64,000 nucleotides of DNA from Isoetes taiwanensis (Eukaryota > Streptophyta > Lycopodiopsida > Isoetales > Isoetaceae): assembly GCA_021234155.1 (NCBI GenBank), contig JAJEKV010000001.1, positions 18,867,382-18,931,381 of the forward strand, given 5' to 3'. The notes under the pieces were generated by a model. That model was not told where the DNA came from. It saw only the letters and a program-made list of their open reading frames with translations, and made no database searches. Each line of letters starts with the position of its first letter. The stretch's first letter is position 1. Below, one piece after another: positions 33,869 through 45,348 of this stretch. Made by a program: the position numbers and the translations under genes.

Positions 33869-35582
33869 GCATTTACCTTCGTTTCATTGAATAGAAGGTA
33901 AATGAGGTTCTAGAACTACGGAGGTAGTTAGTTAGTTAGTTTGTCTTTTTCCTTGTGCTTTGCTATTTAGCATTTTTCACGCTTTCATGCTCTTTATCAG
34001 CTCCTCATTTAGCATCTCCTTTCTAGTGTTCGGTCCCATTTCCTTACTTCTATCTATTGTTTCCACGCCCTATTCATTTTGTCACTCCGGCAAAATTTCA
34101 AGGCATTATTGCTTGCCCAGTTTACTGACGAGTTTATTTGCCTTTTGTTATACTTAGGGTCTTCACGGTAGAAGCAAGGCGGTGATGGCTTCCCTTGTTA
34201 CTTCATTGGACCTTTGATGCCTCCGAACTTTTGTGCGGAAGGCTAAGAAAAGCTCTGTGAATAGGGGCTGAATTGAGAGATGAGGATTACCAGACGATCC
34301 AGGCAGGATCTTCAACGCGATATGGAATTTCTCTTACCTGTATTTTCTTTTCTTTGTCTTGTATATCTCTGTGGAGATTAAAGCCATGCATCACAATCAT
34401 AAGAAACGAAACTGCAATTCGAGTGTGGATGTAGAAAGAAGTGGGCTGGTAACCCTCAAGATCTGCTTCAACTTCCCATCAAAAAAATTCATGGCTGCGA
34501 AGATCCAACGACAAGACTGTCTTCTGGTTTGTATTTAGCCCTATTTTCTTTTTTCTTTTCTTTGTTTTCAATCTCTTTGCTCTGTCTGTGTCTATGCGAG
34601 CTATGAATTATTGCACATTGATGGCCGTAGGAAATGATCCTATGTTGAGAAGCACTTGGTTTTAGTATGAGCTGTTATTCTAATTTGATTTGGGTACCTT
34701 GGTCCTAGTTGGGTGTTGCAATTTCCATAATAGCTATATAAATCGATAGCCTTCATGATTAAACCGTGAGCTTCTGGCTTTTCATAATAGCAAAATCATA
34801 TTTCTATAATTGGTTTTTATCCTTCTGATAACCGTTATCCGATATAAACTGTTTAATTGCACTACTTCTGCTTGTAGCTACAGTCTTCTTTCGGGAGCCA
34901 ATCCTTCAGTCGAATAACTGTTTATGTAACTTAGTCTATCTCCTTCAGCAATCAGCCACCAATTCTCCCGATCACCTGCCAAATCGGCACCTATAGGAGC
35001 GTCTGGCTCCCTCTCTGATTCAGATTCTGCGGTTGCCCAAAAAGGCTCTGTTCTTTCAGCTGTTCTTTCTCCCTAAAATATATCCTATGTTAATCACCAC
35101 CGCCTTCTCCTTGTTTGCCTCATAAAATATATTTGGGTCACGCAATTCATATTGTAAGGCTAAAAGTTAAAACTAACATATCCCATTTCACAACTTCTAA
35201 TTTAACCTTGAACCAGCAAGTACTTGGCTTTGCCGCTACTTTAGCTTGTCCGTTTTGTTGGAATTTGTTATTGCATAATCCTCTTGGAAGATTGCTCAGA
35301 GGAGAAAACCTAATTTCCACAATACACAACTCAGAATTCACAGGTTGAATAATGGGGTTGCACCATTGATCATTATAGTTCATATAAACCTAAAGTTAAC
35401 TGGTTATAAGTTGATAAGGTTCAATGATTGTGGGTTGATTTAAAGATTCGGGGCAAAGGTCAGCATAACTATTCATGTAATGGTGAGGTGGAAACGAATT
35501 TGGAGGCAAACTAAATAAAAAAAGAAACATTGCTACAAGGCCGGGCTAAACCGTTGAAGATCACAATTAAATTATGAGCAGA
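33869..35582. other. Unassigned AT-rich spacer
   Basis: No recognisable gene. It lies between the breakpoint of the gypsy element and the probable copia LTR. Small ORFs (33960-34157, 35115-35348) look random. It may hold a decayed LTR, but I found no matching partner. Confidence 0.5.
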
Positions 35583-35837
35583 TGTTGATAGCCGTATGCA
35601 CTGTAGAGGGAACCCTTCAAACAAAGATGTGAGCTTGGTCTTCGATCTGTATAATTGGAATAACATTGGTCACTATTGTATTGCTACAGTGACAAAGGTT
35701 AAATGTGATTATTTTCATGTATTACATTCACATTGCCTTATGGTTTAGAGAATTATCAATGTATCAATTGCTCATTGCGTAGTTCATTGCATAACTCTAC
35801 AATTGATTTTGTGTAACAATTTGCTCTAATATTCACA
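35583..35837 (+). repeat. Candidate 5' LTR of the copia element
   Basis: It starts TGTTGATAGCC and ends ATTCACA, two bases before the primer-binding site. The right end is well placed by that site. The left end is a guess based on the TG start and a usual copia LTR size (about 255 bp). The 3' LTR is missing from the window, so it cannot be confirmed by comparison. Confidence 0.45.
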
Positions 35838-35839
35838 TC

Positions 35840-35851
35840 TGGTATCAGAGC
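35840..35851 (+). promoter_or_regulatory. Primer-binding site of the copia element
   Basis: TGGTATCAGAGC is the perfect 12-base complement to the plant initiator-Met tRNA 3' end, used by most plant copia elements to prime reverse transcription. Confidence 0.93.
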
Positions 35852-35875
35852 AGGCTAAGTGGAAGTTGTGAAGTT

Positions 35876-36463
35876 TTGTGCAGAATGTCGAGTAGGTTTG
35901 GAGCAAGCCTCTTAAATGCTGTAGATGTGTATAAAAGGGGTCCTAGTTTCCAAGTCTGGAAGGACTCAATTATACACATTCTAGAAGTGGAGGAGCTATG
36001 GGATCTGGTCAATCCCTTAGGAGAAACTTTATCCAGTAATGGCATAAGGTCCAATGCTAGTGTTGTTGCAAGATCTGGAGGAGGAACAAGTGCTAATGAA
36101 TCTGAAAGTTCAGGAGAAGTGAACTCTGCAGAATCTGCTGAAGGTATCAAAGGGTCAAAAACAGAATATGCAAGGCTGAAGGAGGCACAAGGAATCATCT
36201 CTTCCAAGGTAAGTCCTACTATAAGATTGAAATTGAGAAATAAGACTCCAAGAGAGATGTGGATGTATTTGATTAAGCATTTTGAGGAGAAGACATCCTC
36301 TCAAATAGAACTGCTTGACAAAGAACTAAGAAACTTAAAGTTACATGATGAGGATGATTTGTCTGACTTCTTTAACAAATTTGACAATATTGTGGCTGAT
36401 TTGGCGCTGCTGGAGTTGACTTATCTGAAAGATTTCAAGTGCTTACCATTGCTAGAGCAGTAA
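35876..36463 (+). pseudogene. Copia Gag, N-terminal part
   Basis: The open frame starts with ATG 25 bases after the primer site; a second ATG (MSSRFGAS) follows at codon 4. It has the copia UBN2-type gag pattern: SFQVWKDSIIHILEVEELWDLV early, and EMWMYLIKHFEEKTSSQIELLDKELRNLKL later. It stops at 36463, while the pol frame, which carries the zinc knuckles, already begins at about 36439, so a frameshift has split the Gag-Pol polyprotein. Confidence 0.85.
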
Positions 36464-38368
36464 TAGAAAATGAGCAATTGGGGCTCTTTATAAGGAATGT
36501 GGCCAAAAATAGAGATGAGGCAGAGAGCATCTTGAGGACTGAGGTTGAACAAAAAAAGGTTGCCAGAGACAATGATGATGAAGGAGCAGAAATCCTGTAT
36601 GCTGGAAAAAAGGGGAAAGGATCAGCAAGGAAAATAATTTGCTATAATTGCAATGAGGAAGGGCATATAAAGAATAATTGCCCCAAATTGAAAAGGGAAT
36701 TTATATATTATAATTGTGGAGGAAGGGGTCATCTGGCTGCTAAATTCCCAACTCCAAGAGACTATAAAGGGAAAAGCAATGCTGGTAGAAAAATAGATAC
36801 AAGGGGAAAAGGAGGAAGAAAACCTGCAGGAACTTTCATTGCAAAAGAACATGAACAAGAAGAAAAAGAGTGCACCGAAGATGAGGAAGAGGTAAGTGGT
36901 GAATTTGCCATACTTGATGGAAAGATTGCTAACAAAAACTCTCATTCTCTTGTAGTTGATAGTGGAGCTGAAAGATCAGTAGTACAAACTACTGATCTGC
37001 TCAAGAAAATTTCCAAGAATCATACAAGGAGTGTTCAAGTAGGGAATGGAGCATTGCAAACTATTGAAGCAAGAGGACTGCTGCAGCTATCAGACTTAGA
37101 AGGAAATATAGTTGACATTGAAAATGTTTTATGTGTGCCTAGCATTATTAAGAACTTGATTTCTGTTAGTCAATTAGTGGATCTTGGCTATAGAGTCAAC
37201 TTCGACTCTCAAGGATGTAATATCTTTATGGGAAATGAAAAAAAGTTTGTTGCAAAGCGTGTTGGCAATCTCTTCCAGTTGGATAATTCAGTGTACAATG
37301 AAATTAATGCTGTGAGTGCTTCAGATTTTAAACTATGGCACAGCAGGTTAGCACATACTCATTTTAACAATGTCAAGAGCTTAGCACAAAAGGGTTTGAT
37401 TGAATGCAATAGTTCAGATTCAGGAAAACTAGTTTGTGAAGGATGTGCTCTGGGAAAACTCAACAGGTTGCCTTTTAAGAGAAGCAAGAAACGAGCTGGA
37501 GAAATATTGGAGCTTGTACACACTGACTTGTGTGGGCCATTGAATGTGAGAGGAAAATCAAACAAAAGGTATTTTATTTCTTTCATATATGATCATTCAA
37601 GGAAATGTAAATGCTACTGTTTAGAAAGAAAATCACAAGCACTGAATGCCTTCAAGCATCATGTGACTGAAATGGAAAGGCAAACTGGAAAAAAAGTGGA
37701 GTGCATTCGATCAGATAGGGGAGGAGAATACTTGTCCTCAAAATTCAGACTTTTTTGCATTACTAATGGGATAAAAAGGCAATTGACTTATAGGTACAGT
37801 CCTCAGCAAAATGGTGTTGCAGAAAGAAGAAATAGGACACTGATGGATGCTGTCAGATCAATGATTAAGGCCAGTGGACTACCTAACTATTTGTGGAAAG
37901 AAGCATTGAAGACTGCTGTAACTATACAAAATAGGCTGCCATCTTCGAGCATACAAGGTAACATCCCTGAACTTGTTTGGTCAAATAATAAATCTAGTCT
38001 AGATTATGATGTGTTTAGGGTGTATGGGTGCCTGGCATATACTCATATTCCCTCAGAGCTAAGGAAAAAACTAGACAACAAAGCTGAAATAGGCTTCTTG
38101 GTTGGATATGATGAAGAAAGTAAAGGATTTAGAATTTTTGTTCCGAGTTCAAAATCAGTAATAGTCAGCAGAGATGTTTTGTTTGATGAAACTCTTGTAT
38201 ATAAAGATAGACAACATAAAAAAGTAGCTGAACAAAACAGGGACAAAGTTGTAGACTCTTGTGAAAGACCAATGGATGCTATTCTAGAGTCTGATAATGA
38301 TGCAGCAGACCATGTAGAAAACATATCAGCAATTGAAAAGGGCCAACAAGAGAACAACATTGAAGAAA
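36439..38368 (+). pseudogene. Copia Gag end, protease and integrase, cut by a Helitron
   Basis: Domains in order: zinc knuckle CYNCNEEGHIKNNC, then a degenerate second knuckle (YNCGGRGHLAAKF, two Cys lost); protease VVDSGAERSVV; GAG-pre-integrase (LWHSRLAHTHFNNVKSL ... CEGCALGK); integrase core with the three acidic residues in place (HTDLCGPL, IRSDRGGEYL, NGVAERRNRTL); and the integrase C-terminus YGCLAYTHIP...GFLVGYDEESKGF. The frame is open up to 38368, where Helitron A starts (CTAG at 38369). The predicted C-terminus after that point is Helitron sequence. The reading frame resumes at 46711. Confidence 0.93.
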
Positions 38369-38379
38369 CTAGTAATGGT

Positions 38380-38396
38380 GCCCAGCGTTGTTGGGC
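38380..38396 (-). repeat. Helitron 3' hairpin, copy A
   Basis: In Helitron sense GCCCAAC-AAC-GCTGGGC, with one mismatch in the stem. CTAG follows 7 bases on. Confidence 0.88.
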
Positions 38397-38494
38397 ATAA
38401 GTTGAAAACCTATATGGAAGAAAACATGTTCAGCTCAACTCCTTTTCATAAATCTTAGATAATAGAATTTAAGCTCAAGAGATTTTTGTGCACT

Positions 38495-40490
38495 CGAGTA
38501 TCGTTTCCCTTTCTCTTTACCTTTTGCTCTATCCCGCATTTCCATTTTTTCTTTTTCTTTTTTTCCCATTTTCCTACACACTTTTCTTTTTCTTTTTCCC
38601 TACACATTTTCTATTTTTTTCCTTTTTCCTTTTCCCCTTTTCTTTTTATCCCGCTTTTCCCTTCCCTTCCCTTTCCCTTTCCACTTCCTGTTTTCCTTTT
38701 TCCCTTTCCCCTTTTTCTGACAGATTTTTTTTCCTTGCCTTTCATCCTTTCCTAGCCCTTCCTCTTTTTCCTGTACCCTTTTTCCCTTTCCTTCCCCCCT
38801 TCCTTTTCCTTTTCTATTTCCCTTCCCACCTTTTTTCATGTCCATTTTCTTCTTTTCTGCACCCTCCCCTTTTTTCTCGTGCCCCTTCTCCCTACCATTT
38901 CTTTTTTATTTTCCATTGTCCCGTGCTCTTTTTTCCTTCACTTTTTCCTTTTTTTCTCACCCTTCCTCTCTTCCTCTTTTCATGCCCTTCTCCTCCTCTC
39001 TTTTTTCATTTCCCTCTTCCCCATTCCTCGTGCCCTTTTTCCCCCTTTTTCATGTGCCCCTTTTCTTCTTTTTCACACCTTCTTCCCGTTTTCCTCATGC
39101 CCTTTCTCCCTCTATTTTCTTTTTTTTTTTCCCTTGTCCCATGCTTTTTTTCCCTTCACTTTTTCATTTTTCTCACCCTTTCTCTCTTCCTTTTTTCATG
39201 CCATTTCCCCCTCTCTTTTCTCATTTCCCTCTTTCGTATTCCTCGTGCCCATTTTTCCTTCATTTTTTTCCTTTCCACCTCCTTTTTTTTCTTTTTCTTT
39301 TTTCCCTTCCCTTTTCATCCTTTCCTCTCTTCCGGTGTCCTTTTTCATTTTCTTCCCCCTTTTCCCTTTCCTTTTCCCTTTTCCAATGCGGCGTTCCCTT
39401 TTCCCCGACTTTTTTCGCCTTTCTCCATCCTCTTTCTCTTTTCCCTGCGCCCGTCCCTCCTCCTTTTTTTTTTTGCTTTCGTTTTTTCCCTTCCGTTTTC
39501 CCATATTATCATCTTTTCCCTTTTCCCCGTGCCCTTTTTCCCTTCCCCTTCCCATTTTCCATTTCCCTCTCCCCTTTTCCTCGTGCTCATTTTCCCTTCC
39601 CGTTTCCCCTTTCTGCATTCCTTTTTTTCCCTCCTCTTTCTCTTTTTGAATGCCCTTCTTCCCTTCACTTCTCTACATCATTGTCCTCTTCCCCTTTTTC
39701 GTTTCAATTTTCCTCCTTTCCATACCCTTTCCTCTTCCCCTTTCCCATTGCCTTTTTTTCCTTCCCTTTCCTCCCTCCTCCCTTTCTTTTTCTCCTTTCC
39801 CATGCCACTTATCCCTTCCTCGCCACTTCATTCCTTCCCTTTTTCCCTCTTCCCCTTTTCCTCATGTCTCTTTGCCTTCTCCTTTTCATCTTTCCACCTC
39901 CCTTTTTCTTTTTCCTTTCCCTAACCTCCCCCCTTTTCCCGTGCCCTTTTTCTCTTTTCTCCCCTCCTTTCTTTTCCTTTTCTCTTTCCCTTTTCCATTA
40001 CGTCGTTCCCTTTTCCCCACCTTTTTCATGCACTCCTTTTCCTCCTTTCTCTATCCTCTTCTTCTTTTCCCTTTGAGCATTCTCCCTCCCTTTTTTTTCT
40101 TTTTACTTTTTCCATGCTCCTTTTTCCCCTTTTCTCAACCTTTCCCTTTTGCCATTTTTCCCGTGCCCTTTTCCCATCCTCCTCTCCCCTTTTCCAAATG
40201 CCCATTTTCCCTTCCCTTTTTCCCTTTCCGCATTTCTTTTTTACTTCCCCTTTTGCTTTTCCAATACCCCTTTCCTTTCCCCACTCTTTCCTCATTGCCC
40301 TTTCTCGCTTCCCATTCCTCTCTCCCCTCTTTGTTTTCTCTTTCTTTTTCCCTTTTCCCATGCCACTTTTTCCTTTCCTCACCATTTCCTTCTTTCCCCT
40401 TTTCCCATGCCCTTTTCCCCTCTTCCCCTTTTCCCTCGTGCCTTTTTCCCTTCACTTTTCCTTTTTCATTCTCCCTTTTCCTTAATCTTC
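38495..40490 (-). repeat. Kilobase-scale homopurine/homopyrimidine tract in Helitron A
   Basis: The plus strand is almost entirely C and T for about 2 kb (cccttttccctttt-like), with scattered catgcc and cgtgccc. On the Helitron's own strand it is purine, as in E1 and E2. The motif gggcacgag (Helitron sense) is shared with the later part of the E1 tract (near 24700). The long Phe/Pro/Ser ORFs here are composition artefacts. Confidence 0.93.
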
Positions 40491-40603
40491 GATATTGCAA
40501 TAAAATCATCACCGTCCGATTAAGCCAATCAAATCTACACCATTAGATTTAGGGCTTGATGGAAAACGGACACACGCTAAAACATTATAATACTAGTTAT
40601 GGT

Positions 40604-40620
40604 GCCCATCGTTGATGGGC
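40604..40620 (-). repeat. Helitron 3' hairpin, copy B (compensatory change)
   Basis: GCCCATC-AAC-GATGGGC: relative to the common stem GCCCAGC/GCTGGGC, a G-C pair is replaced by T-A on both arms, keeping the stem perfect. Confidence 0.9.
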
Positions 40621-41209
40621 TGGGTTGTTAGATGTATAGGGTTAGCTATCTAATCATTCACCTTTATAAACAAACAATCAAGTCCACGGGTGTTATAGGG
40701 GGTTGGTTTTTGGATATATTATTATAGGTTTTGCTTGGTATGATGTTCAACCACATTAGTTACAGTTAGTTATGGTTGCTGGGAATAAGTTCAGAACTTG
40801 TAAATTGTGTTATCTCTCTTTCTTTCTTTTTTTTCTTTTTTAAAATGGATTTAGTAAACATTGTTTGGGTTTGCTTTTTGCATGTTGCTAAATCTTCTTA
40901 TATTATAATGTTTTAGTGCAAGTAATGGACCACGCCCTAAATTAGACGGCCGAGATTTTATGATCCAATCTTAGGGCTAAAAAATGGCATAAAAAAAAAA
41001 AGGCTAAAAATTGACGTCCAAAAAAAAAAAGGGCACGTCAACCCTAAGGATAGCCGATTTCAAGAAGAAGAAGGCAGATTTAGGTGCTTGATCGAGGATC
41101 GAAGGAGCGAGAAGTGGAGGAGGCAGCAGCTGCCAGACCTGCCTGCTTTACCATAATCTTCTAAAACATGAATGCTTTGGCGGCCTAGCTCCATTTTTTC
41201 TCAAGACTT

Positions 41210-41330
41210 ATGGTGACCAAGCTTCCGCCAATAGATCCTTGGAGCAGATTCGGCGATGCTTCATGTGATGCTCCATCTGTATGTGGAGCCTCTTCTCGCC
41301 ACACCTTTGGCCGGATGGCAGAGCAGGTAA
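41210..41330 (+). pseudogene. Possible first exon of the captured gene
   Basis: The frame starts MVTKLPPIDPWSRFGDA and reaches RMAEQ, followed by GTAATG (a fair donor at about 41328). About 190-250 bases later, a pyrimidine-rich run ends in tag just before the exon that holds the AP2 domain. The retained intron suggests capture of genomic DNA rather than cDNA. No domain is seen in this exon itself. Confidence 0.4.
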
Positions 41331-41561
41331 TGTCCCAACATGTGAGCAGAGCCGAAGTTCTAAGTCGGCAGCTTTGTTATACAGGAGGGATCTGCTGCTT
41401 TAAATGGTACTTTCTTTGCATATGAAGCCGTTGTTTTGGGGCTCCTCTGTTTTTTAGGTCTTTTGTTCGTTCATTGTTCTTTTGATTCAGTCCATTTCTT
41501 TTGAATCGTCAGGTCAGGAGCAGATCTTCTCGGCTACTGATAGTTGATGTTTTGATTCTAG

Positions 41562-41815
41562 CTCTGATGATGCATCTGCTGCGAAGAGCCTGAATTCTGG
41601 CGTAAAATGCAGCAACAAAAAATCCAGATTCATTGGTGTTAGACAGAGAAGATCTGGCAAATGGGTTGCATGGATTAGAGACCGGTTTCAGAAAACCAGA
41701 GATTGGTTGGGATCTTCCAAGACTGCAGAAGAAGTTGCCCATGCTTATGATGCAGAAGTTAAGCGGATTAGAGGTAAAAAAAGCCAAGCTTAATTTTGCT
41801 GAAGAGGCCCCTCTT
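41562..41815 (+). pseudogene. AP2/ERF DNA-binding domain fragment
   Basis: It encodes RFIGVRQRRSGKWVAWIRD (the YRG-type beta-sheet part), then WLGSSKTAEEVAHAYDAEVKRIRG (the RAYD helix part). AP2/ERF domains bind GCC-box or DRE DNA in plant transcription factors. WVAWIRD stands for the usual WVAEIRD. After RIRGKK, one extra A in a run of seven shifts the frame and brings a stop. The expected continuation AKLNFAEEA is visible in the next frame (to about 41815). It lies in Helitron C in sense orientation and is a captured, broken fragment. Confidence 0.9.
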
Positions 41816-42021
41816 GATCATACACAAGTTACAGAGTTAATAATGATCTCAAATATGATGAGAAGCATGATTTTACTTTGAATCAAATAGGGGATGATTA
41901 TACTGATCTTAGACACAAAAAACGTTGCAACGATGGTTTCACTCAAGATTCAACAAGATTCAAGGTGTCAAGACCGTATTTATGAGCAGACTAAGCAATT
42001 TCCTAACATCAAGTTTGTCCT

Positions 42022-42247
42022 AGAGTAGGAGGCAAGACGTGATGCTTTAAACTGCGCAAAGCGCCATGTACATGCTTTTTCAATTCGATTCAACAGCTTC
42101 AAGGTTGCCAGTCATAGCTTGCTCAGGATATTTTCTTGGGAAGCAATTGGGCCTTCATCAGATCCCAATATCTCTTTAAGTATAACAAGATTAGTACTGG
42201 CATTCCAGTTTGCTGCGTGAATGCTTGATGTAAGAAATTGCATAGTG
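42022..42247 (+). repeat. Direct repeat in Helitron C, first copy
   Basis: About 225 bases (agagtaggaggcaag ... aaattgcatagtg) match 44053-44280 closely, in the same orientation and 2 kb apart. It includes gctgcgcaaagcgccatgtacatg. It is non-coding as far as I can see. Confidence 0.85.
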
Positions 42248-44052
42248 GCTATGGCTATGGTCATCTACATAACTCTTTTTCCCTCAGAAACGGTTATGGT
42301 TGTGGCCATCTATGTAATTCTTCTGAGTTACATTCAGATTCTTTTATTCTGAAAATTTTGGTCTTTCCATTGCAGATAATTGCAAGATATTTATCACATC
42401 ATTTGAAGCCTTCCACATGGATACTTTGTGAGCAAGGTAACAATTGCAATATGATGTTGTATTGCAAAATGTAAATAGAGAAATCCAACAACAAGGTATT
42501 GAAATAATTTGTATTATTACTTTAGAACATGTTTTTATCTTGCCAAAATGTGTACAGATTTTGCAGACAGAAGCAAAACTTGGAAGTAACGTGAATGGCT
42601 TAATTTCTTCTGGATTAGAAATAGGGAAATGGCGGTGCTTCTAATGGCAGTTAAGAACACATATGCTTCGTTCAATAACCTTTGGAATGCCTACTTTATC
42701 CTTCATGGGACCCAATGTTATTGTAATCTAATCAATAACAGCGGCTAATTTACACTCATGCCAACCAGGTCCTTCTGTATGCTCCATAGTTTATTTTAAA
42801 ATTAAGTTGTTTATGATTATATTTGCACATTCATATGACATAGACTGCTGTGATTCATTGACAGTGGAGATGCCTTTGTATCATTTCTATTTGGTGGCAG
42901 TTATAGAGCGAAGGATTCTTGCTGTAAAGGTTTAACATTGAGAAATATGCTTCAGCTTACACAAAATCAGCAATTATTAGTGCTGTCTTTATAGCAATAA
43001 TGGTAGAGGAGGAGACCACATTGGATGATCAGATGTGCGGCTATTGTTAGATGAAGATCATTCTCTTTATTTCTCATGTAATACCTTTCCCAGTTACTCG
43101 GACAAAATAAATTGGATTCATATAATTCTGAGCACCATGGCGAAGAAAGCAAGACATCTACTAAGAAACCACAGGCAGCCAGTTGGAACTGGATGATGAT
43201 CTTGATTTGGATTCAAAGTTGTGTTGGTAAAGGGAGGCTGAGGAATCTCTGATAATGGAAGACAAGACTTGCTTTTATATTTTCCTTTGTAGCAGTTGCT
43301 ATATCAGATGCTTCCATCTGAGAAAATTGTTTATGACATATATGTTATAACAGACGGATATTCATGCTTGTGATTAAAAAGGCAAATTGCTCAAGGATAG
43401 ATACTACTTTATATTCTTTCTGTTGGACTCATGATGCCTGCATAAGAAATTTACTTGCTTCCGAATAATTCTAACAACTTCTTGACATTCATTTACAGGA
43501 CGTTGAACACAAACTATACCAAACTGAATTGAGCAAGACAACATGGAAATCCAAAGTGTTCCAGTTAAATATGCTTGGGACGATGTATATGAATCAAAAA
43601 AGATGCAGAACAACTATTTGAGAAGTAATTCCACTGAATTGGCACGGAGAATGTAAACTCCTGCTGCAACAAATAATAAATCTTGCACAAACCAATGAAG
43701 CATGTACTTAATATCTAATATTTCTTCTCTTCATGCTAAGGGTGCTTCTAACAGTTTATCTGAATGGAAATCTTTGTTATTTTACAAAAAAGTTTAATAT
43801 CTTTAAACGTCACTGAAAATCATAGCACTTCACATTCTAAGGTATTAGTAATTTGCAATGCAACAGACGGAGACGCTGTAGATGCGCTGTCGGAGATGCC
43901 TAGATGTTATAGCGTTCAGCTATGGCAGTAGCTAGATGTAGCCAGACGGGGTCTTCTTTACTCTGCTCCACAACGCCGCTTTTTGCATTCCTTTTACAAA
44001 CTTCTAAGTCTGGGCGGCGTACACAGTGCATGTTCTTCGGTTACTTTGGAAG

Positions 44053-44280
44053 CTAGAGTAGGAGGCAAAAGGTGATGCATTAAGCTGCGCAAAGCGCCAT
44101 GTACATGTTTTTTTTTATTCCATTCAACACCTTCAAGGTTTCCTATCATAGCTTGCTCAGGAGATTTGCTTGGGAGGCAATTGAGCCTTCATCAGATCCT
44201 AATATCTCTTAACTGTAACAAGATTAGTACTGGCATTCCCGTTTGCTGCATGAATGCTTGATGTAAAAAATTGCATAGTG
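44053..44280 (+). repeat. Direct repeat in Helitron C, second copy
   Basis: It matches 42022-42247 with scattered substitutions and a longer T run. The pair encloses about 1.8 kb with no recognised gene. Confidence 0.85.
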
Positions 44281-44673
44281 ATTTTGCAATGGGAGTTCGT
44301 AACTGTGTTCTACATGCAAAACAAAAGTAGGAAACGAGAAGTAGGGAGACATAACATTTCTTTACTGTACTATCTAAAGGAACTTGGTGATATGAATGCA
44401 CGATAAGAAAGAAAAAATTGTCACTTCAAATATATAATGTCATCAAGCAAATCCTTTTTAGCTAATTCTAGAATTGTCAAAACCATTAAATCCATTAAAC
44501 TAATTTTGGGGCTTTGTGCTTTTGGCATAAAAGCCATGAAATCAATTTTGAGACTATGCGAGTGGGTACATAGATGAAGCTCAAAAGTGAATCTCTAAAC
44601 AAGAGTATAGTTGCAATAGGCAAAGAAGATTGTCCGTGTCATGATGCCATCTCTACACATGGTTCCAACTTAT

Positions 44674-44690
44674 GCCCAGCAACGCTGGGC
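44674..44690 (+). repeat. Helitron 3' hairpin, copy C
   Basis: GCCCAGC-AAC-GCTGGGC, a perfect stem; CTAG follows 7 bases on. Confidence 0.92.
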
Positions 44691-45348
44691 ACCAATACTA
44701 GTTGTTGTTTATATTGTTATAGGCTTTGCTTGGCAGAATGTTTAACCCCATTATAAATAATTAGTGCCCATTGTTGCTTAAGTTCAAAACTTATAGTTTT
44801 GTGTTGCTTTTAAATTTTTCTTTTTCAAAATGGAATTGTTGTCTAAGTTCAAAACTTATAGTTTCTGTTGCCCGTTTAATTTTCCTTTTACAAAATAGAT
44901 TTAGTGAACTTCATCGTTGACTGTAAGAACATGTCTGCTTGCTTGTTCGCTTGTCACACATAGTGCTCAGGTTGTCAATATGCATATATGTATTATAACT
45001 ATTACACACAATACTATAGATGTGTTGTTATATACCATGTAGCAACATTTGCATGATATAGATCTTTCAATAAAAGATATAGAAAGGGCAAAGCAAATGA
45101 GGCCTACATTGTTTTTCCTAAAAGATCATATGTTGCAAATATGCAGCTTTGAGTTTTCATTAGGACCACAAGCAAACCACAATTAACCTCCAGGACATAT
45201 AAATTGAAGTTCATCTTGAGTGAAATAATCCATGAATAGAACACCACAGCCATCTCCGCTTACCATTTCGGTTACCGCAACAATAGAAAATTAACAGGCA
45301 AACAATGTCCCGCTTTTGGATGTTGCGTTAATGCAGCCAAGAGTGCAG

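Larger units (their letters stand above)
38369..40592 (-). mobile_element. Helitron A (purine-filled, minus strand)
   Basis: In Helitron sense, its 3' end is the hairpin GCCCAAC-AAC-GCTGGGC, accatta, CTAG (38369-38372 on the plus strand), with a flanking host A on the plus strand (38368). Its 5' part (gccctaaatctaatgg... and TATTATAATGTTTTAG) reaches 40592, where Helitron B was inserted. The last five bases (tagga, 46706-46710) lie beyond B, next to host T at 46711. About 2 kb of the inside is a purine tract in Helitron sense (pyrimidine on plus). Confidence 0.85.
40893..44701 (+). mobile_element. Helitron C (plus strand) carrying an AP2/ERF gene fragment
   Basis: The 5' end is TCTTCTTATATTATAATGTT after A at 40892. 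The subterminal segment gccctaaattagacggccgagat follows. The 3' end is hairpin GCCCAGC-AAC-GCTGGGC (44674-44690), accaata, CTAG 44698-44701, then T. It is about 3.8 kb long. It sits inside Helitron B in opposite orientation. No Rep/helicase is present, so it would depend on an autonomous Helitron elsewhere. Confidence 0.88.

Noticed and set aside
38373-38400. C-terminal NGAQRCWA of the copia ORF
   Set aside because: This is the Helitron hairpin read in frame, not a natural protein end.
38486-40546. Plus-strand Phe/Pro/Ser ORFs up to 478 codons
   Set aside because: Same artefact on the pyrimidine strand of Helitron A's tract.
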